A stretch of 63,578 nucleotides of DNA from Acetivibrio ethanolgignens (GCF_001461035.1 NZ_LNAM01000057.1:1-63578); one strand, 5' to 3'. Shown: positions 8,952-17,923, counted from the stretch's first letter. Notes: a model not told the origin generated them from the letters alone. Translations and numbers: made by a program.

Positions 8952-10883
8952 CTAAATATCAAGTCTTGCGTACTTTGCTTCCTCCATAATAAACTGACGT
9001 CTAGGAGGGACATTGCTGCTCATCAAAGTGGTAGTAATCTCATCAGCCTCTACGGTGTCGCTGATGGATACCTGAGCGAGAATACGGGTTTCCGGATTCA
9101 GCGTAGTTTCCCAGAGCTGCTCGGCATCCATTTCACCAAGCCCTTTGTAACGCTGCACGTTTAATATTTTATTTCCCGGTATCTTTTTAAACTTTTCCAG
9201 CTCAAAATCATTGAAAATGTACCGGGCTTCTTTTTTCTTTTTCTTCTTGTCGGTGGCTTCGTATTCCACCCGGTAAAGTGGTGGAAGACCACGGTAAATC
9301 TTACCTTCGTTAATCAGCTCCGGCATAAACCGGTAGAAGAAGGTTAAAAGCAGAGTGCTGATGTGGGCTCCGTCGACATCGGCATCGGTCAGAATAATAA
9401 TCTTATCATAGCGGAGCTTATTGATATCAAAATCATCTCCGATACCACAGCCGAAGGAGGCAATCATGGATTTGATTTCATTATTTAAAAGTATTTTTTC
9501 CAGAGTAGCCTTTTCCACATTAAGAATTTTTCCACGCAGCGGAAGAACAGCCTGAGTACGGCGGTTTCTGGCAGTTTTTACCGTACCTCCCGCAGAATCA
9601 CCCTCGACAATGTAAACCTCACATTCCTCCGGCTTCTTAGAAGAACAGGATGCCAGCTTGCTTCGGGTATCTACATCATTTAATTGCTTTAATACGGCAT
9701 TTCTTGCCTTATCACCGGCCTTTCTGGCATTGTAGGATTTCATGGAATTATCCAGGATTTTCTTTAATTCTTCTACGTTTTTATCGAAGTATCGTTGTAC
9801 CTCCTGGGTAAATACATCCTCTACTGCACTTTTGGCATCGGTGTTGCCAAGCTTGGTTTTGGTCTGACCTTCAAACTGCGGATCCGGGTGCTTGATAGAA
9901 ACAATGGCTACCAGCCCATTACGGATGTCTTTGCCATCAAAGTTTTCGTCCTTTTCCTTTAGAACACCCAGCTCTCTTGCGTACTGGTTCATAACGCGGG
10001 TCAGGGCTGTTTTAAAGCCGGTAACCAGAGTGCCGCCGTCTACAACGTTGATACGGTTGCAGTACGCATTAATCTGCTCGGAAAAGCTGGTGGTATATTG
10101 AAAGGCCAGTTCTACCTCAATATCACCGCTTTTTCCCTCGGCATAGACTACTTCACTGTGAAGAAGCTCTGCATCACGGTTTAAGTAAGCAACGAAGCTT
10201 TTAATACCATCGACTTCATGATAGGTAATGTCCTCTTCATTTATTTCATCGACAAAATGAAGAGAAAGATTCTTATTTAAAAAAGCCATTTCCTTTAATT
10301 TCTTTTTGATGGTTTCCGGCTTAAATTCTGTGGTTTCAAAAATAGTGTCATCCGGGTAAAAGGTTACCTTGGTTCCGGTGTCAGATTTATTGCATTTCCC
10401 CACAACAGGCAAAAGACCATTTTCCAGCTTCACGGTCGGATGACCGCCATTTTCGTATTCATCACGGTAGATATGTCCGTCTCTTCGTATTTCGACAATC
10501 ATTTTGGTAGAAAGGGCATTTACAACGGATGCACCTACACCGTGAAGACCGCCGGATACCTTATAGGCACTGCCACCAAATTTGCCTCCGGCGTGCAGGA
10601 TCGTGTAAACCACCCGGACAGTAGGTATTTTTTTTGTCGGGTGGATATCCACCGGGACTCCACGGCCATAATCGCGAATGGTAATGCCGCCGTCCCTTTG
10701 CAGGGTAATATCTATCTGGGAGCAGAAGCCGGCAAGATGCTCATCGATGCCATTATCCAAAATCTCCCATATTAAATGATGAAGACCGCGACTGCCAGTG
10801 CTTCCGATATACATACCAGGGCGCTTGCGGACAGCCTCCAGTCCCTCCAGAACTACAATTTGACTTCCGGTATACTGTTCCAT
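8952..10883 (-). CDS. parE: DNA topoisomerase IV subunit B (ParE)
   Basis: ATPase subunit partnering ParC, 643 residues from the ATG at 10883. That start follows GGAGGAAG and gives MEQYTGSQIVVLEG, the normal family N-terminus; the frame is open further upstream but that part is A/T-rich and crosses the promoter. Seen: the GHKL ATP site (EILDNGIDEHLAG), the Gly-rich lid (GGKFGGSAYKVSGGLHGVG), the TOPRIM motifs VEGDSAGG (about residue 425) and DADVDGAHI, and PLRGKILNVEKA. GyrB and ParE are hard to separate by themselves; the call rests on ParC next door lacking a GyrA box. Confidence 0.85.
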   Translation of the reverse strand: MEQYTGSQIVVLEGLEAVRKRPGMYIGSTGSRGLHHLIWEILDNGIDEHLAGFCSQIDITLQRDGGITIRDYGRGVPVDIHPTKKIPTVRVVYTILHAGGKFGGSAYKVSGGLHGVGASVVNALSTKMIVEIRRDGHIYRDEYENGGHPTVKLENGLLPVVGKCNKSDTGTKVTFYPDDTIFETTEFKPETIKKKLKEMAFLNKNLSLHFVDEINEEDITYHEVDGIKSFVAYLNRDAELLHSEVVYAEGKSGDIEVELAFQYTTSFSEQINAYCNRINVVDGGTLVTGFKTALTRVMNQYARELGVLKEKDENFDGKDIRNGLVAIVSIKHPDPQFEGQTKTKLGNTDAKSAVEDVFTQEVQRYFDKNVEELKKILDNSMKSYNARKAGDKARNAVLKQLNDVDTRSKLASCSSKKPEECEVYIVEGDSAGGTVKTARNRRTQAVLPLRGKILNVEKATLEKILLNNEIKSMIASFGCGIGDDFDINKLRYDKIIILTDADVDGAHISTLLLTFFYRFMPELINEGKIYRGLPPLYRVEYEATDKKKKKKEARYIFNDFELEKFKKIPGNKILNVQRYKGLGEMDAEQLWETTLNPETRILAQVSISDTVEADEITTTLMSSNVPPRRQFIMEEAKYARLDI

Positions 10884-10929
10884 ATTCTTCCTCCATAGCT
10901 TTATACCATTAAAAATAATCACTTTTTGA

Positions 10930-10958
10930 AGTATAACATAATTGGAAAAAATACGCAA
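10930..10958 (-). promoter_or_regulatory. Promoter of parE-parC
   Basis: On the minus strand TTGCGT (10958-10953) and TATACT (10935-10930) are spaced by 17 bases, about 47 bases before the parE ATG. It is back to back with the lysA promoter. Confidence 0.65.
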
Positions 10959-10974
10959 ACGCAAGAAAAAAATC

Positions 10975-11003
10975 TTGCATTGATAAGAATTTAGTGCTAT
11001 AGT
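10975..11003 (+). promoter_or_regulatory. Promoter of the lysA-like gene
   Basis: TTGCAT (10975-10980) and TATAGT (10998-11003) are spaced by 17 bases, 35 bases before the ATG. No riboswitch-sized leader fits in the short 5' region. Confidence 0.7.
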
Positions 11004-11037
11004 AACACCTAAAAAAGAATTGAAAAAGGAGGACATC

Positions 11038-12303
11038 ATGAAGACACCATTTGTAACCTTAGAGCAGGTAAAAGAAATTACAAAGACCTATCCAACGCCT
11101 TTCCATCTTTACGATGAAAAGGGCATCCGGGAGAATGCGCGAAAGCTTAACCAGGCCTTTGCCTGGAACAAGGGATTTAGGGAGTACTTTGCAGTCAAGG
11201 CAACGCCCAATCCATTTCTGCTCAAAATATTAAAGGAAGAAGGGTGTGGAGCAGACTGTTCCTCCTTAACGGAGCTGATGCTTTCTGAGGCAGTAGGTCT
11301 TACCGGACATGATATTATGTTTTCTTCCAATGTAACACCGCCGGAGGAATATAAAAAGGCCTATGAGCTGGGAGCGTACATAAATCTGGATGACTATACC
11401 CATATTGATTTTCTGGAGAAGCTGACCGGTATTCCGGAGACAATTTTCTGCCGGTATAACCCGGGCGGCGTCTTTGGCATGGGAACGGATATTATGGATA
11501 CACCGGGAGAAGCAAAATATGGCTTTAAAAAGAACCAGCTTTTAGAAGGTTTTCTTCGCCTTAAAAGAATGGGGGCAAAGCATTTTGGAGTACATTCTTT
11601 CCTGGCAAGTAATACAGTATCCAATGACTATTATCCGGAGCTGGCACGGATTTTATTCGAGCTGGCAGTAGAAATTAAAGAAAAGACCGGCATAAGCCTT
11701 GAGTATATCAATCTTTCCGGTGGCATTGGTGTACCGTATTATCCGGATCAGAAGCCAAATGATATTATGGTTATTGGTGAAGGGGTAAGAGAAAAATTCG
11801 AGGAGATTTTAGTGCCGGCAGGACTTGGAAATATTGCATTGTTTACTGAGCTTGGACGTTTTATGCTGGCACCCTATGGCTGTCTGGTAGCCCGGGCAAT
11901 TCATGAAAAGCATACCTACAGAGAATATATTGGTCTGGATGCCTGTGCAGTAGACCTGATGCGTCCAGCTATGTATGGAGCATATCATCATATTACCGTG
12001 CTTGGAAAGGAAAATGAGCCTTGTGAGCATTTTTATGATGTAACCGGCTCTCTTTGCGAAAATAATGATAAGTTTGCAGTAGAGCGAATGCTGCCGGAAA
12101 TTAACGTAGGAGATTACCTTGTGCTTCACGATACTGGTGCCCATGGCTATGCAATGGGATACAATTATAATGGAAAGCTAAAGCATGCAGAGCTGCTTTT
12201 AAAGGAGGATGGCAGTGTACAGCTGATTCGCCGCCCGGAGACGCCAAAGGATTATTTTGCTACCTTTGATTTCTGCGATGTATTAAAGGATATAAAATAC
12301 TAA
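11038..12303 (+). CDS. lysA: Diaminopimelate decarboxylase family protein (LysA-like)
   Basis: PLP-dependent fold-type III decarboxylase of 421 residues, expected to convert meso-diaminopimelate to L-lysine in the cytoplasm. The PLP lysine is in YFAVKATPNPF; a Gly-rich phosphate-binding segment (NLSGGIGVPY) and the C-terminal active-site segment YDVTGSLCENNDKFA are visible. The ATG at 11038 is chosen over an in-frame TTG at 11020 because AAGGAGGA at 11026-11033 is correctly placed only for the ATG. It is monocistronic with its own promoter. Related ornithine or carboxynorspermidine decarboxylases share the fold, so substrate is inferred. Confidence 0.82.
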   Translation: MKTPFVTLEQVKEITKTYPTPFHLYDEKGIRENARKLNQAFAWNKGFREYFAVKATPNPFLLKILKEEGCGADCSSLTELMLSEAVGLTGHDIMFSSNVTPPEEYKKAYELGAYINLDDYTHIDFLEKLTGIPETIFCRYNPGGVFGMGTDIMDTPGEAKYGFKKNQLLEGFLRLKRMGAKHFGVHSFLASNTVSNDYYPELARILFELAVEIKEKTGISLEYINLSGGIGVPYYPDQKPNDIMVIGEGVREKFEEILVPAGLGNIALFTELGRFMLAPYGCLVARAIHEKHTYREYIGLDACAVDLMRPAMYGAYHHITVLGKENEPCEHFYDVTGSLCENNDKFAVERMLPEINVGDYLVLHDTGAHGYAMGYNYNGKLKHAELLLKEDGSVQLIRRPETPKDYFATFDFCDVLKDIKY

Positions 12304-12310
12304 ATAGGAA

Positions 12311-12339
12311 TTGCAAAAAGAGGAAACATATGATAATAT
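12311..12339 (+). promoter_or_regulatory. Promoter of psuK-psuG
   Basis: TTGCAA (12311-12316) and TAATAT (12334-12339) with a 17-base spacer, about 50 bases before the psuK ATG. Confidence 0.6.
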
Positions 12340-12355
12340 ATAAACACAAGTTTAT
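12340..12355 (+). promoter_or_regulatory. Palindromic candidate operator in the psuK leader
   Basis: ATAAAC (12340-12345) and GTTTAT (12350-12355) form a perfect 6-base inverted repeat around a 4-base centre, right after the -10 box and over the likely transcription start. A second, imperfect copy follows at about 12360-12375. The N-terminal helix-turn-helix of PsuK is a natural candidate to bind it (inference). Confidence 0.45.
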
Positions 12356-12390
12356 AAAATAAACAAAAGCTTAAATAGGGAGGCGAGAAT

Positions 12391-13476
12391 ATGACAGGAC
12401 GCGAGGAGGAAATCTTTGAATGGATTAAAGAGAATCCGATGATTTCCCAGCAGGAGATAGCTGACCGTGCCAACATTACCCGTTCTTCCGTAGCTGTCCA
12501 TATTTCCAATCTGATGAAAAAGGGAAAGATAAAGGGAAAGGGCTATGTAGTCTCTGAGGAAAGCTATATTACGGTTATTGGCGGGGCCAATATGGATATA
12601 TCGGGAACGCCGGCATCATCGCTTTTGATGGGAGACAGTAATCCTGGACGTATCAGCATCAGCCGTGGAGGCGTTGGGCGTAATATTGCAGAAAATCTCT
12701 GCCGCCTGGGTGAGCAGGTGGAATTCATTACGGTTCTGGGGGATGACCTCTATGGACAGGAAATTATGCGAAGCTGCCGGGAGCTGGGGATTGGGATGAA
12801 ACATACCCTGGTAGCACCGGGAGAAAATACATCCACCTATCTTTGTGTGAATAATGAAAAGGGAGAGATGGAGGTTGCGGTCAATGAAATGGATTTGTAC
12901 CGACTTCTGACTCCTGAATATCTGGAGACAAAGCTGCCTGTAATTAACCGGGGAGAGCTTCTGGTGATTGACGCGAACCTGACAGAGGAGGCAATTTTAT
13001 TTCTTGCCAGGCATTGCAGCGTACCGATTCTGGCAGAGCCGGTATCAGCAGCAAAGACAAGGAAGCTGCTTCCGGTATTGGATAAGCTTTATGGAATTAA
13101 GCCAAACCGCCTGGAGTTAGAAACCCTGACCGGAATTATGATTAATTCGGAGGAAAGCCTTAAAAAAGCTTCACAGGAGCTTTTGAAAAAGGGTGTTAAG
13201 GAGGCCTATATTTCTCTAAGTAATAAGGGTGTACTTTCAGTAGACGCAGAAGAAACTTTACAGCTTCCATGTATGGAATGCAAGGTGGTCAACAGTACCG
13301 GCTGTGGTGATGCTTTTATGGCGGCAGCAGCCTGGGCGACAGTGAGAGGCTTAAGTCTTGAGGAAAAGACCAGAGCGGGTCTGGCAGCTTCGGCTATCTG
13401 CATTGAAGCAGAGGGAGCAATCAGCACCTGGCTGAAGGAAGAAACCTTAGTAAGTAAGATACAGGAAAATAAATAG
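12391..13476 (+). CDS. psuK: Pseudouridine kinase (PfkB family) with N-terminal helix-turn-helix
   Basis: Predicted to phosphorylate pseudouridine to pseudouridine 5'-phosphate. Residues about 1-50 form a winged helix-turn-helix (EIADRANITRSSVAVHISNL), a DNA-binding module. Residues about 57-355 are a PfkB carbohydrate kinase: GGANMDISG at the start, the GGVGRNIAENLCRLG sugar-binding segment, and the anion-hole/catalytic motif NSTGCGDAF with Asp307. The gene lies 36 bases before psuG, whose product cleaves the phosphorylated nucleotide, which makes the kinase substrate call fairly firm. Fusion of HTH to PsuK suggests substrate-responsive autoregulation (inference). Confidence 0.85.
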   Translation: MTGREEEIFEWIKENPMISQQEIADRANITRSSVAVHISNLMKKGKIKGKGYVVSEESYITVIGGANMDISGTPASSLLMGDSNPGRISISRGGVGRNIAENLCRLGEQVEFITVLGDDLYGQEIMRSCRELGIGMKHTLVAPGENTSTYLCVNNEKGEMEVAVNEMDLYRLLTPEYLETKLPVINRGELLVIDANLTEEAILFLARHCSVPILAEPVSAAKTRKLLPVLDKLYGIKPNRLELETLTGIMINSEESLKKASQELLKKGVKEAYISLSNKGVLSVDAEETLQLPCMECKVVNSTGCGDAFMAAAAWATVRGLSLEEKTRAGLAASAICIEAEGAISTWLKEETLVSKIQENK

Positions 13477-13512
13477 GGCTTGCACAAAGAATGTGCGGAA
13501 ATGGAGGAAAAT

Positions 13513-14436
13513 ATGAATTTAGAAAAGTATTTAAGCGTATCGGAAGAAGTAAAGCAGGCACTGGCTGAAGGAAAGCCGGTAGTAGCACTGGAGTCTACCA
13601 TCATTTCTCATGGTATGCCATATCCAAAGAATGTAGAGACTGCCCTTGAGGTAGAGAGAATTGTACGGGAAAACGGAGCTATTCCTGCAACGATCGCTAT
13701 TATTCAGGGAAAGATGACAGTTGGTATTTCCAGGGAGCAGATTGAATATCTGGGTAAAAAGGGACTTTCTGTACCTAAAGCAAGCCGCCGTGACCTTCCG
13801 GTGCTTTTATCCAAGGGAATGGATGGAGCAACTACTGTTGCAACTACTATGATTGCAGCCTCTCTGGCTGGTGTTAAGATATTTGCTACCGGCGGTATCG
13901 GTGGTGTTCACAGAGGTGCAGAGACTACCATGGATATCAGTGCTGATTTAGAGGAACTGGCTATGACAGATGTAGCTGTTGTATGTGCCGGCTGCAAGTC
14001 TATCCTGGATATCGGCCTTACCTTAGAGTATCTGGAAACCAAAGGAGTTACCGTTATTGGATATGGTACAGAGGAGCTTCCTGCCTTCTATACCATCCAC
14101 AGCGGCTTTAAGGCAGATTACCGTCTGGATACTCCGGAAGAAGTGGCGAAAGCCTTCCATGCAAAGCAGGATTGTGGCTTAAAGGGAGGTATGCTGATTG
14201 GTAATCCGATTCCAGAGCAGTATGCTATGGACTTAGATTACATTAATTCTAACATCGATGCAGCAGTTAAAGAATGTGAGGAGCTTGGTATCAAGGGTAA
14301 GGATACGACACCATTCTTATTAGACAAGATTCAGAAGCTGACTGGTGGAAGCAGTCTGGAGGCTAATATTCAGCTGGTATATAATAATGCAGCAGTCGGA
14401 GCTAAGATTGCAAAGGCTTATGCAGAAGCAAAATAA
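13513..14436 (+). CDS. psuG: Pseudouridine-5'-phosphate glycosidase
   Basis: Breaks the C-C glycosidic bond of pseudouridine 5'-phosphate to give uracil and ribose 5-phosphate, completing pseudouridine salvage. The 307-residue protein has the usual length and conserved segments: ALESTIISHGMPYP, the KASRRDLP segment, GATTVATTMIAASLAG and FATGGIGGVHRGAETTMDIS. The ATG at 13513 is chosen because GGAGGA (13503-13508) lies 4 bases upstream; an in-frame TTG at 13480 adds 11 residues and has no ribosome site. It shares the promoter of psuK. Confidence 0.95.
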   Translation: MNLEKYLSVSEEVKQALAEGKPVVALESTIISHGMPYPKNVETALEVERIVRENGAIPATIAIIQGKMTVGISREQIEYLGKKGLSVPKASRRDLPVLLSKGMDGATTVATTMIAASLAGVKIFATGGIGGVHRGAETTMDISADLEELAMTDVAVVCAGCKSILDIGLTLEYLETKGVTVIGYGTEELPAFYTIHSGFKADYRLDTPEEVAKAFHAKQDCGLKGGMLIGNPIPEQYAMDLDYINSNIDAAVKECEELGIKGKDTTPFLLDKIQKLTGGSSLEANIQLVYNNAAVGAKIAKAYAEAK

Positions 14437-14472
14437 AATTAAGAAGGGGCTGTAAAAACAGCCTTGAAATGA

Positions 14473-14509
14473 GGTCTTTGCTCACAATTGTGGACAAAGA
14501 CCTTTGTTT
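14473..14509 (+). terminator. Terminator after psuG
   Basis: GGTCTTTG (14473-14480) and CAAAGACC (14495-14502) form a perfect 8-bp outer stem with an inner CACAATTGTG palindrome, followed by TTTGTTT. A smaller hairpin (GGCTG, CAGCC) precedes it at about 14449-14464. Confidence 0.75.
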
Positions 14510-14679
14510 CGATCAGACGATGATCTATCCTGAGGATATGTCAGACTAAATATCAGTGACATTACGCAAAAGCCATCAGGCACAGTATCTTGTGAGTGAG
14601 AGCACAGGAGAGTGTCAGGTGGCTTTTTTACGCGTTGTATTTTTGGCATGCAGTCAAAACGAAGACCAGTGTTTCGGTG
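14510..14679 (+). other. Gene-free stretch with an orphan terminator-like hairpin
   Basis: No credible gene lies here. A palindrome TATCCTGAGGATA sits at about 14526-14538. At 14571-14629 a long imperfect hairpin (AGCCATCAGGCAC against GTGTCAGGTGGCT, with CTTGTG/CACAGG inside) ends in six T, so it looks like a rho-independent terminator with no gene in front of it. It may be the end of a small RNA or the remains of a lost gene. Confidence 0.45.
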
Positions 14680-14708
14680 TTGCAGACGAAGCCAAAAGGG
14701 TGTATAAT
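14680..14708 (+). promoter_or_regulatory. Promoter of the surface-protein gene
   Basis: TTGCAG (14680-14685), 17-base spacer, consensus TATAAT (14703-14708). It leaves a leader of about 110 bases before the ATG at 14824. Confidence 0.7.
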
Positions 14709-14726
14709 TACATAGAAAAGGCATTT

Positions 14727-14788
14727 GTCAGAGCGATTAGAAAGCAATCGGGTAAATCGCAGCCTCATGGCTTTCTTTTTGCTCTGGC
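14727..14788 (+). promoter_or_regulatory. Structured 5' leader of the surface-protein mRNA
   Basis: Nested pairings are visible: outer stem 14727-14734 with 14781-14788 (one G-U), GCGATT (14733-14738) with AATCGC (14755-14760), and GAAAGC (14740-14745) with GCTTTC (14770-14775). A competing small hairpin AGCC-TCAT-GGCT (14761-14772) is followed by TTCTTTTT. Mutually exclusive folds suggest a regulated leader, but I do not recognise a known riboswitch class. Confidence 0.4.
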
Positions 14789-14823
14789 CATCAACAATCA
14801 ACAACAAAAGGAGGAACCTAGAA

Positions 14824-17796
14824 ATGAAACGTAAAAGTTTACTGACCAAATCTCTGACACTGGGACTTGCCCTAGCAACCGCGGCGGCATCGATGAGCAC
14901 ACCCGGCGGACTTGTGGTGCCGGTGACGGCGTATGCACAGGAGGACACGCAGAACACGCCTACAAATGATTCTGATTCTACGGCAGACAAAAAAGAGCTT
15001 ACCGGAACTGTAAAACTTGAAGGAACAATGACTGTCGGAGAGACATTGACGGTGACTGTAGAGGGTGGCGATGCCAGCAGTGAAGGATATGAATATTTCT
15101 GGTATAGAGTGGGGATTGCGGACGGAAAGGAGCTGTCAGCAGGAGATATTCATGGCGCAGAAAATAATAAATATACATTACAAGTAGCCGATGCCGGATG
15201 TAAAATCTGGGTAGGGGTTCGACATAAGGATCGTAGCGGATTTTTGGATAAGAAGACAGATGAGATAGTCGCATTGAAGGAGTGCAAGATTTCTTTAGGC
15301 GAAGCGGCAAGCGTTTTCGGTGAGGTTACAGAGCCTTATGGAAAGAAGTCACTTGCGGTCACCATCCCCGAAGCGGCAAAATCTGAGCCGGTTGAGTATA
15401 GTGTAGACGGAGGGAAAACATGGGAAGATCTTTCCGTTGCTTCAGACTCAGGCAAAGCGTCTATTCCTTTGGCAAATAAGGCGTATCTTACTGAGACCAT
15501 TTGGGTTCGCGTAAAACAGAATAATACCACAGGAACAGCAGCAAGCGCTCCTGTAAAATATGCGAAGCCTATCAGAGCTACTCTGATACTGGGTATATCA
15601 ATTGATAATGCGTTGAAGTACGGGGAAGAAATTACTGCGAAGGTAGAATTCATCTACGAGGAACAGAAGGATGCTGCACTCAAGTATCAGTTTTATTATG
15701 TGAAGAATGGACAGACTACTCCGATTGGAGCTGCAAGCTCGACAGCTACTCTCAAATTGGACAAGGCAGACTATATTGGTGCTAAGATCAAAGTGAAAGT
15801 GACAGCGGAGGGCTATGATGGCCAGGCTGAACTCACGACAAATGCGACTGTGGGAAAGGCAGATGCGCGTCCGGTCGCTGATCCTTCTATTGAAAGCAAA
15901 GAGCAAAAGGATGAAACCTACACTTACACGCTGACAGCTATGGACGGTGCAGGCGCAAAGTATGCAGTGATAGAAGGTACTTATGCAACTGTTCAGGAAG
16001 CGCAAACTGCTCAAAAGCATATTCAATGGAAGAATGAGAGGGCATTTGACGGCTTAGAAGCAAACAAAGCTTACACGTTCTTCGTCACCTATGATCAGCA
16101 AGATACTACACATGAGCTGAGCGAGATCAAGTACCTGAATGTCACAGTAGATAAGCTCAAGCATCCTGCACTGACGTTAAAGGTGACAGTTGAGCCAGAG
16201 GGTGGAGACGGAGATAAGAAGGTTACTATTGGGAAAGTAGATGGTGCGGAGTATAGCTTTGAAGGCGATGAAGCCGATAAGTATAAGGGAGGAGACTCTG
16301 ACAATGAGCGTACTTTCAAGAAAGATGAGATTGATACAAATCCTATCATCACCGTTGCCATCCGCTATAAGGTCGATGAGAGGTATGAGGCAACTGCTTC
16401 GCTGAAACGGACGTTCGATCTGAGAAAGGAGATACAGGAGGCTCCGAATGCTGCAGGAGTCACATTTTTGCTAAATGCAGACAAGACAAAGTACATGCTC
16501 AGGATCGCAGACCCTAATGATCTGAATGGTGCAGCAGCAGAGTATAGTCTTGATGGTCAGACATTTAAGGCAAAGGCTGAGATAGAAAAAAAGGAGTTTG
16601 GCGCCAATGAGACCATTCATCTGTATGTCAGAAAGAAAGAAACCGAATCGAAAAATGCATCCGGTGTAGTTCTTACAACAAAGACTACCGGGAAGGCATC
16701 AGCAGCGCCGACAATTACAGGTAAAGACAACGCAGCTACCTTCAAGGACACGCTTGAGGTGACGTTGGAAGCTTCTGCCGGCTCTGATATTTACTATACG
16801 ACAGACGGCTCAAATCCGACGATTTTTTCTAAAAAATATGGCGCTCCGTTTTCAATCAGCGAAACGACAACTGTCAAGGCAATCACTGTAGAAAATGATA
16901 AGATTGCAAGTTCTGCTACGAGCGAGACCTTTACGAAGGAGAGTGCACCTGTGGATCCTCCAAGCTACGGCGGTTCTGCCACAACGATGGATGACAAGAA
17001 GAAAGACGGTGCGACAGAGACTAAAACTGAGACGAAAAAGGACGGCACACTGGTGACCACGACTGAGACAAAGGCCGAGGATGGATCTGTGACTGCAACG
17101 GTAGAGTTGAAGAACGATGCCGCAGGCGTAAAGGCAACGGTGAATGTAGCTAAGGATGCAGACGGAAATATAACGGAGGCAAAGGCAGCCGTTACACAGA
17201 CATCCGCGGATCAGACGGCTAGACTCTCAGCAGGTCTCATCGCACAGATCACAGAGGCAGCAGGCACGAAGGCTGTAGAGATCAAAACAAAGATCGTTGA
17301 TGCCAACGGAAATGCTGTATGCAGGCTGACGGTAGATGCGGCAGAGCTGACCGCAGGAAAGAAGATGGCAGTCTTAAAGATCGACGATAGGACCGGAGAG
17401 ATGACTTTGGTCAATAAGATCATCTATGAAGTAGAAGCAGACGGCAGCATTGATGTGAGTGGTCTCAAAAAAGCAAGCTATGTACTCGTGAACACGAGTG
17501 AGGCGGATGCCCTCAGCAAAGCAGTATTAAAGACTGTGAAGCTGAAGACAGCGAAGAAGAGCGTGGTTGTAGGCAAAAAGACAAAGGTTACGCTGGATGG
17601 TGGTTTGAACATGGCGAATGTAAAAAAGATCACCTATAAAACGAGCAAGAAGTCTGTTGCTACAGTTAACAAGAGCGGTACGATCACAGCTAAGAAAGCC
17701 GGAAAAGTGACCGTTAAGGCTACCGTTACCTTAAATAACGGAAAGACAAAGACTGTACAGATGACAGTTACAGTAAAAGTTTCGAATAAGAAGTAA
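14824..17796 (+). CDS. Secreted multi-domain Ig-like protein
   Basis: A 990-residue exported protein. A signal peptide ends near VTAYA-QEDT (about residue 38). The body is a chain of beta-rich modules. At about residues 630-705 is a chitobiase/beta-hexosaminidase C-terminal-like module (SDIYYTTDGSNPTIFSK). A Lys/Thr-rich region follows (DKKKDGATETKTETKKDGT), and the last 85 residues are a bacterial Ig-like group 2 domain (KSVATVNKSGTITAKKAGKV). No LPXTG sorting signal or catalytic domain is seen, so attachment is unclear; adhesion or matrix binding is inferred. The start at 14824 has AAGGAGGA at 14808-14815 and yields the signal peptide, whereas the frame extends uselessly upstream. Confidence 0.7.
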   Translation: MKRKSLLTKSLTLGLALATAAASMSTPGGLVVPVTAYAQEDTQNTPTNDSDSTADKKELTGTVKLEGTMTVGETLTVTVEGGDASSEGYEYFWYRVGIADGKELSAGDIHGAENNKYTLQVADAGCKIWVGVRHKDRSGFLDKKTDEIVALKECKISLGEAASVFGEVTEPYGKKSLAVTIPEAAKSEPVEYSVDGGKTWEDLSVASDSGKASIPLANKAYLTETIWVRVKQNNTTGTAASAPVKYAKPIRATLILGISIDNALKYGEEITAKVEFIYEEQKDAALKYQFYYVKNGQTTPIGAASSTATLKLDKADYIGAKIKVKVTAEGYDGQAELTTNATVGKADARPVADPSIESKEQKDETYTYTLTAMDGAGAKYAVIEGTYATVQEAQTAQKHIQWKNERAFDGLEANKAYTFFVTYDQQDTTHELSEIKYLNVTVDKLKHPALTLKVTVEPEGGDGDKKVTIGKVDGAEYSFEGDEADKYKGGDSDNERTFKKDEIDTNPIITVAIRYKVDERYEATASLKRTFDLRKEIQEAPNAAGVTFLLNADKTKYMLRIADPNDLNGAAAEYSLDGQTFKAKAEIEKKEFGANETIHLYVRKKETESKNASGVVLTTKTTGKASAAPTITGKDNAATFKDTLEVTLEASAGSDIYYTTDGSNPTIFSKKYGAPFSISETTTVKAITVENDKIASSATSETFTKESAPVDPPSYGGSATTMDDKKKDGATETKTETKKDGTLVTTTETKAEDGSVTATVELKNDAAGVKATVNVAKDADGNITEAKAAVTQTSADQTARLSAGLIAQITEAAGTKAVEIKTKIVDANGNAVCRLTVDAAELTAGKKMAVLKIDDRTGEMTLVNKIIYEVEADGSIDVSGLKKASYVLVNTSEADALSKAVLKTVKLKTAKKSVVVGKKTKVTLDGGLNMANVKKITYKTSKKSVATVNKSGTITAKKAGKVTVKATVTLNNGKTKTVQMTVTVKVSNKK

Positions 17797-17806
17797 TGAA
17801 CGGAAA

Positions 17807-17851
17807 TCACACTGCCGGAGAACGGTTTTTAGCGGTTCTTTGGCAGTGTAC
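17807..17851 (+). terminator. Long hairpin after the surface-protein gene
   Basis: ACACTGCC and GGCAGTGT form an 8-bp base, with AGAAC/GTTCT pairing inside. No T-run follows immediately, so it may terminate weakly or act as an mRNA 3' end barrier. Confidence 0.5.
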
Positions 17852-17923
17852 TGTAATTTGAAGATATAGTAGAGCATATGTGCTAGATATTTGTTTTCTG
17901 ATTATGACAGAAGGGAGTTATTT

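Noticed and set aside
14540-14630. c-di-GMP-I riboswitch before the surface-protein gene (ACGCAAAAGCC looked suggestive)
   Set aside because: The tetraloop-receptor part and the second conserved strand are missing, and the gene promoter lies downstream of the element.
14556-14834. 92-codon plus-strand frame before the surface-protein gene
   Set aside because: It crosses a hairpin, the promoter and the ribosome site of the real gene and has no ribosome site of its own.
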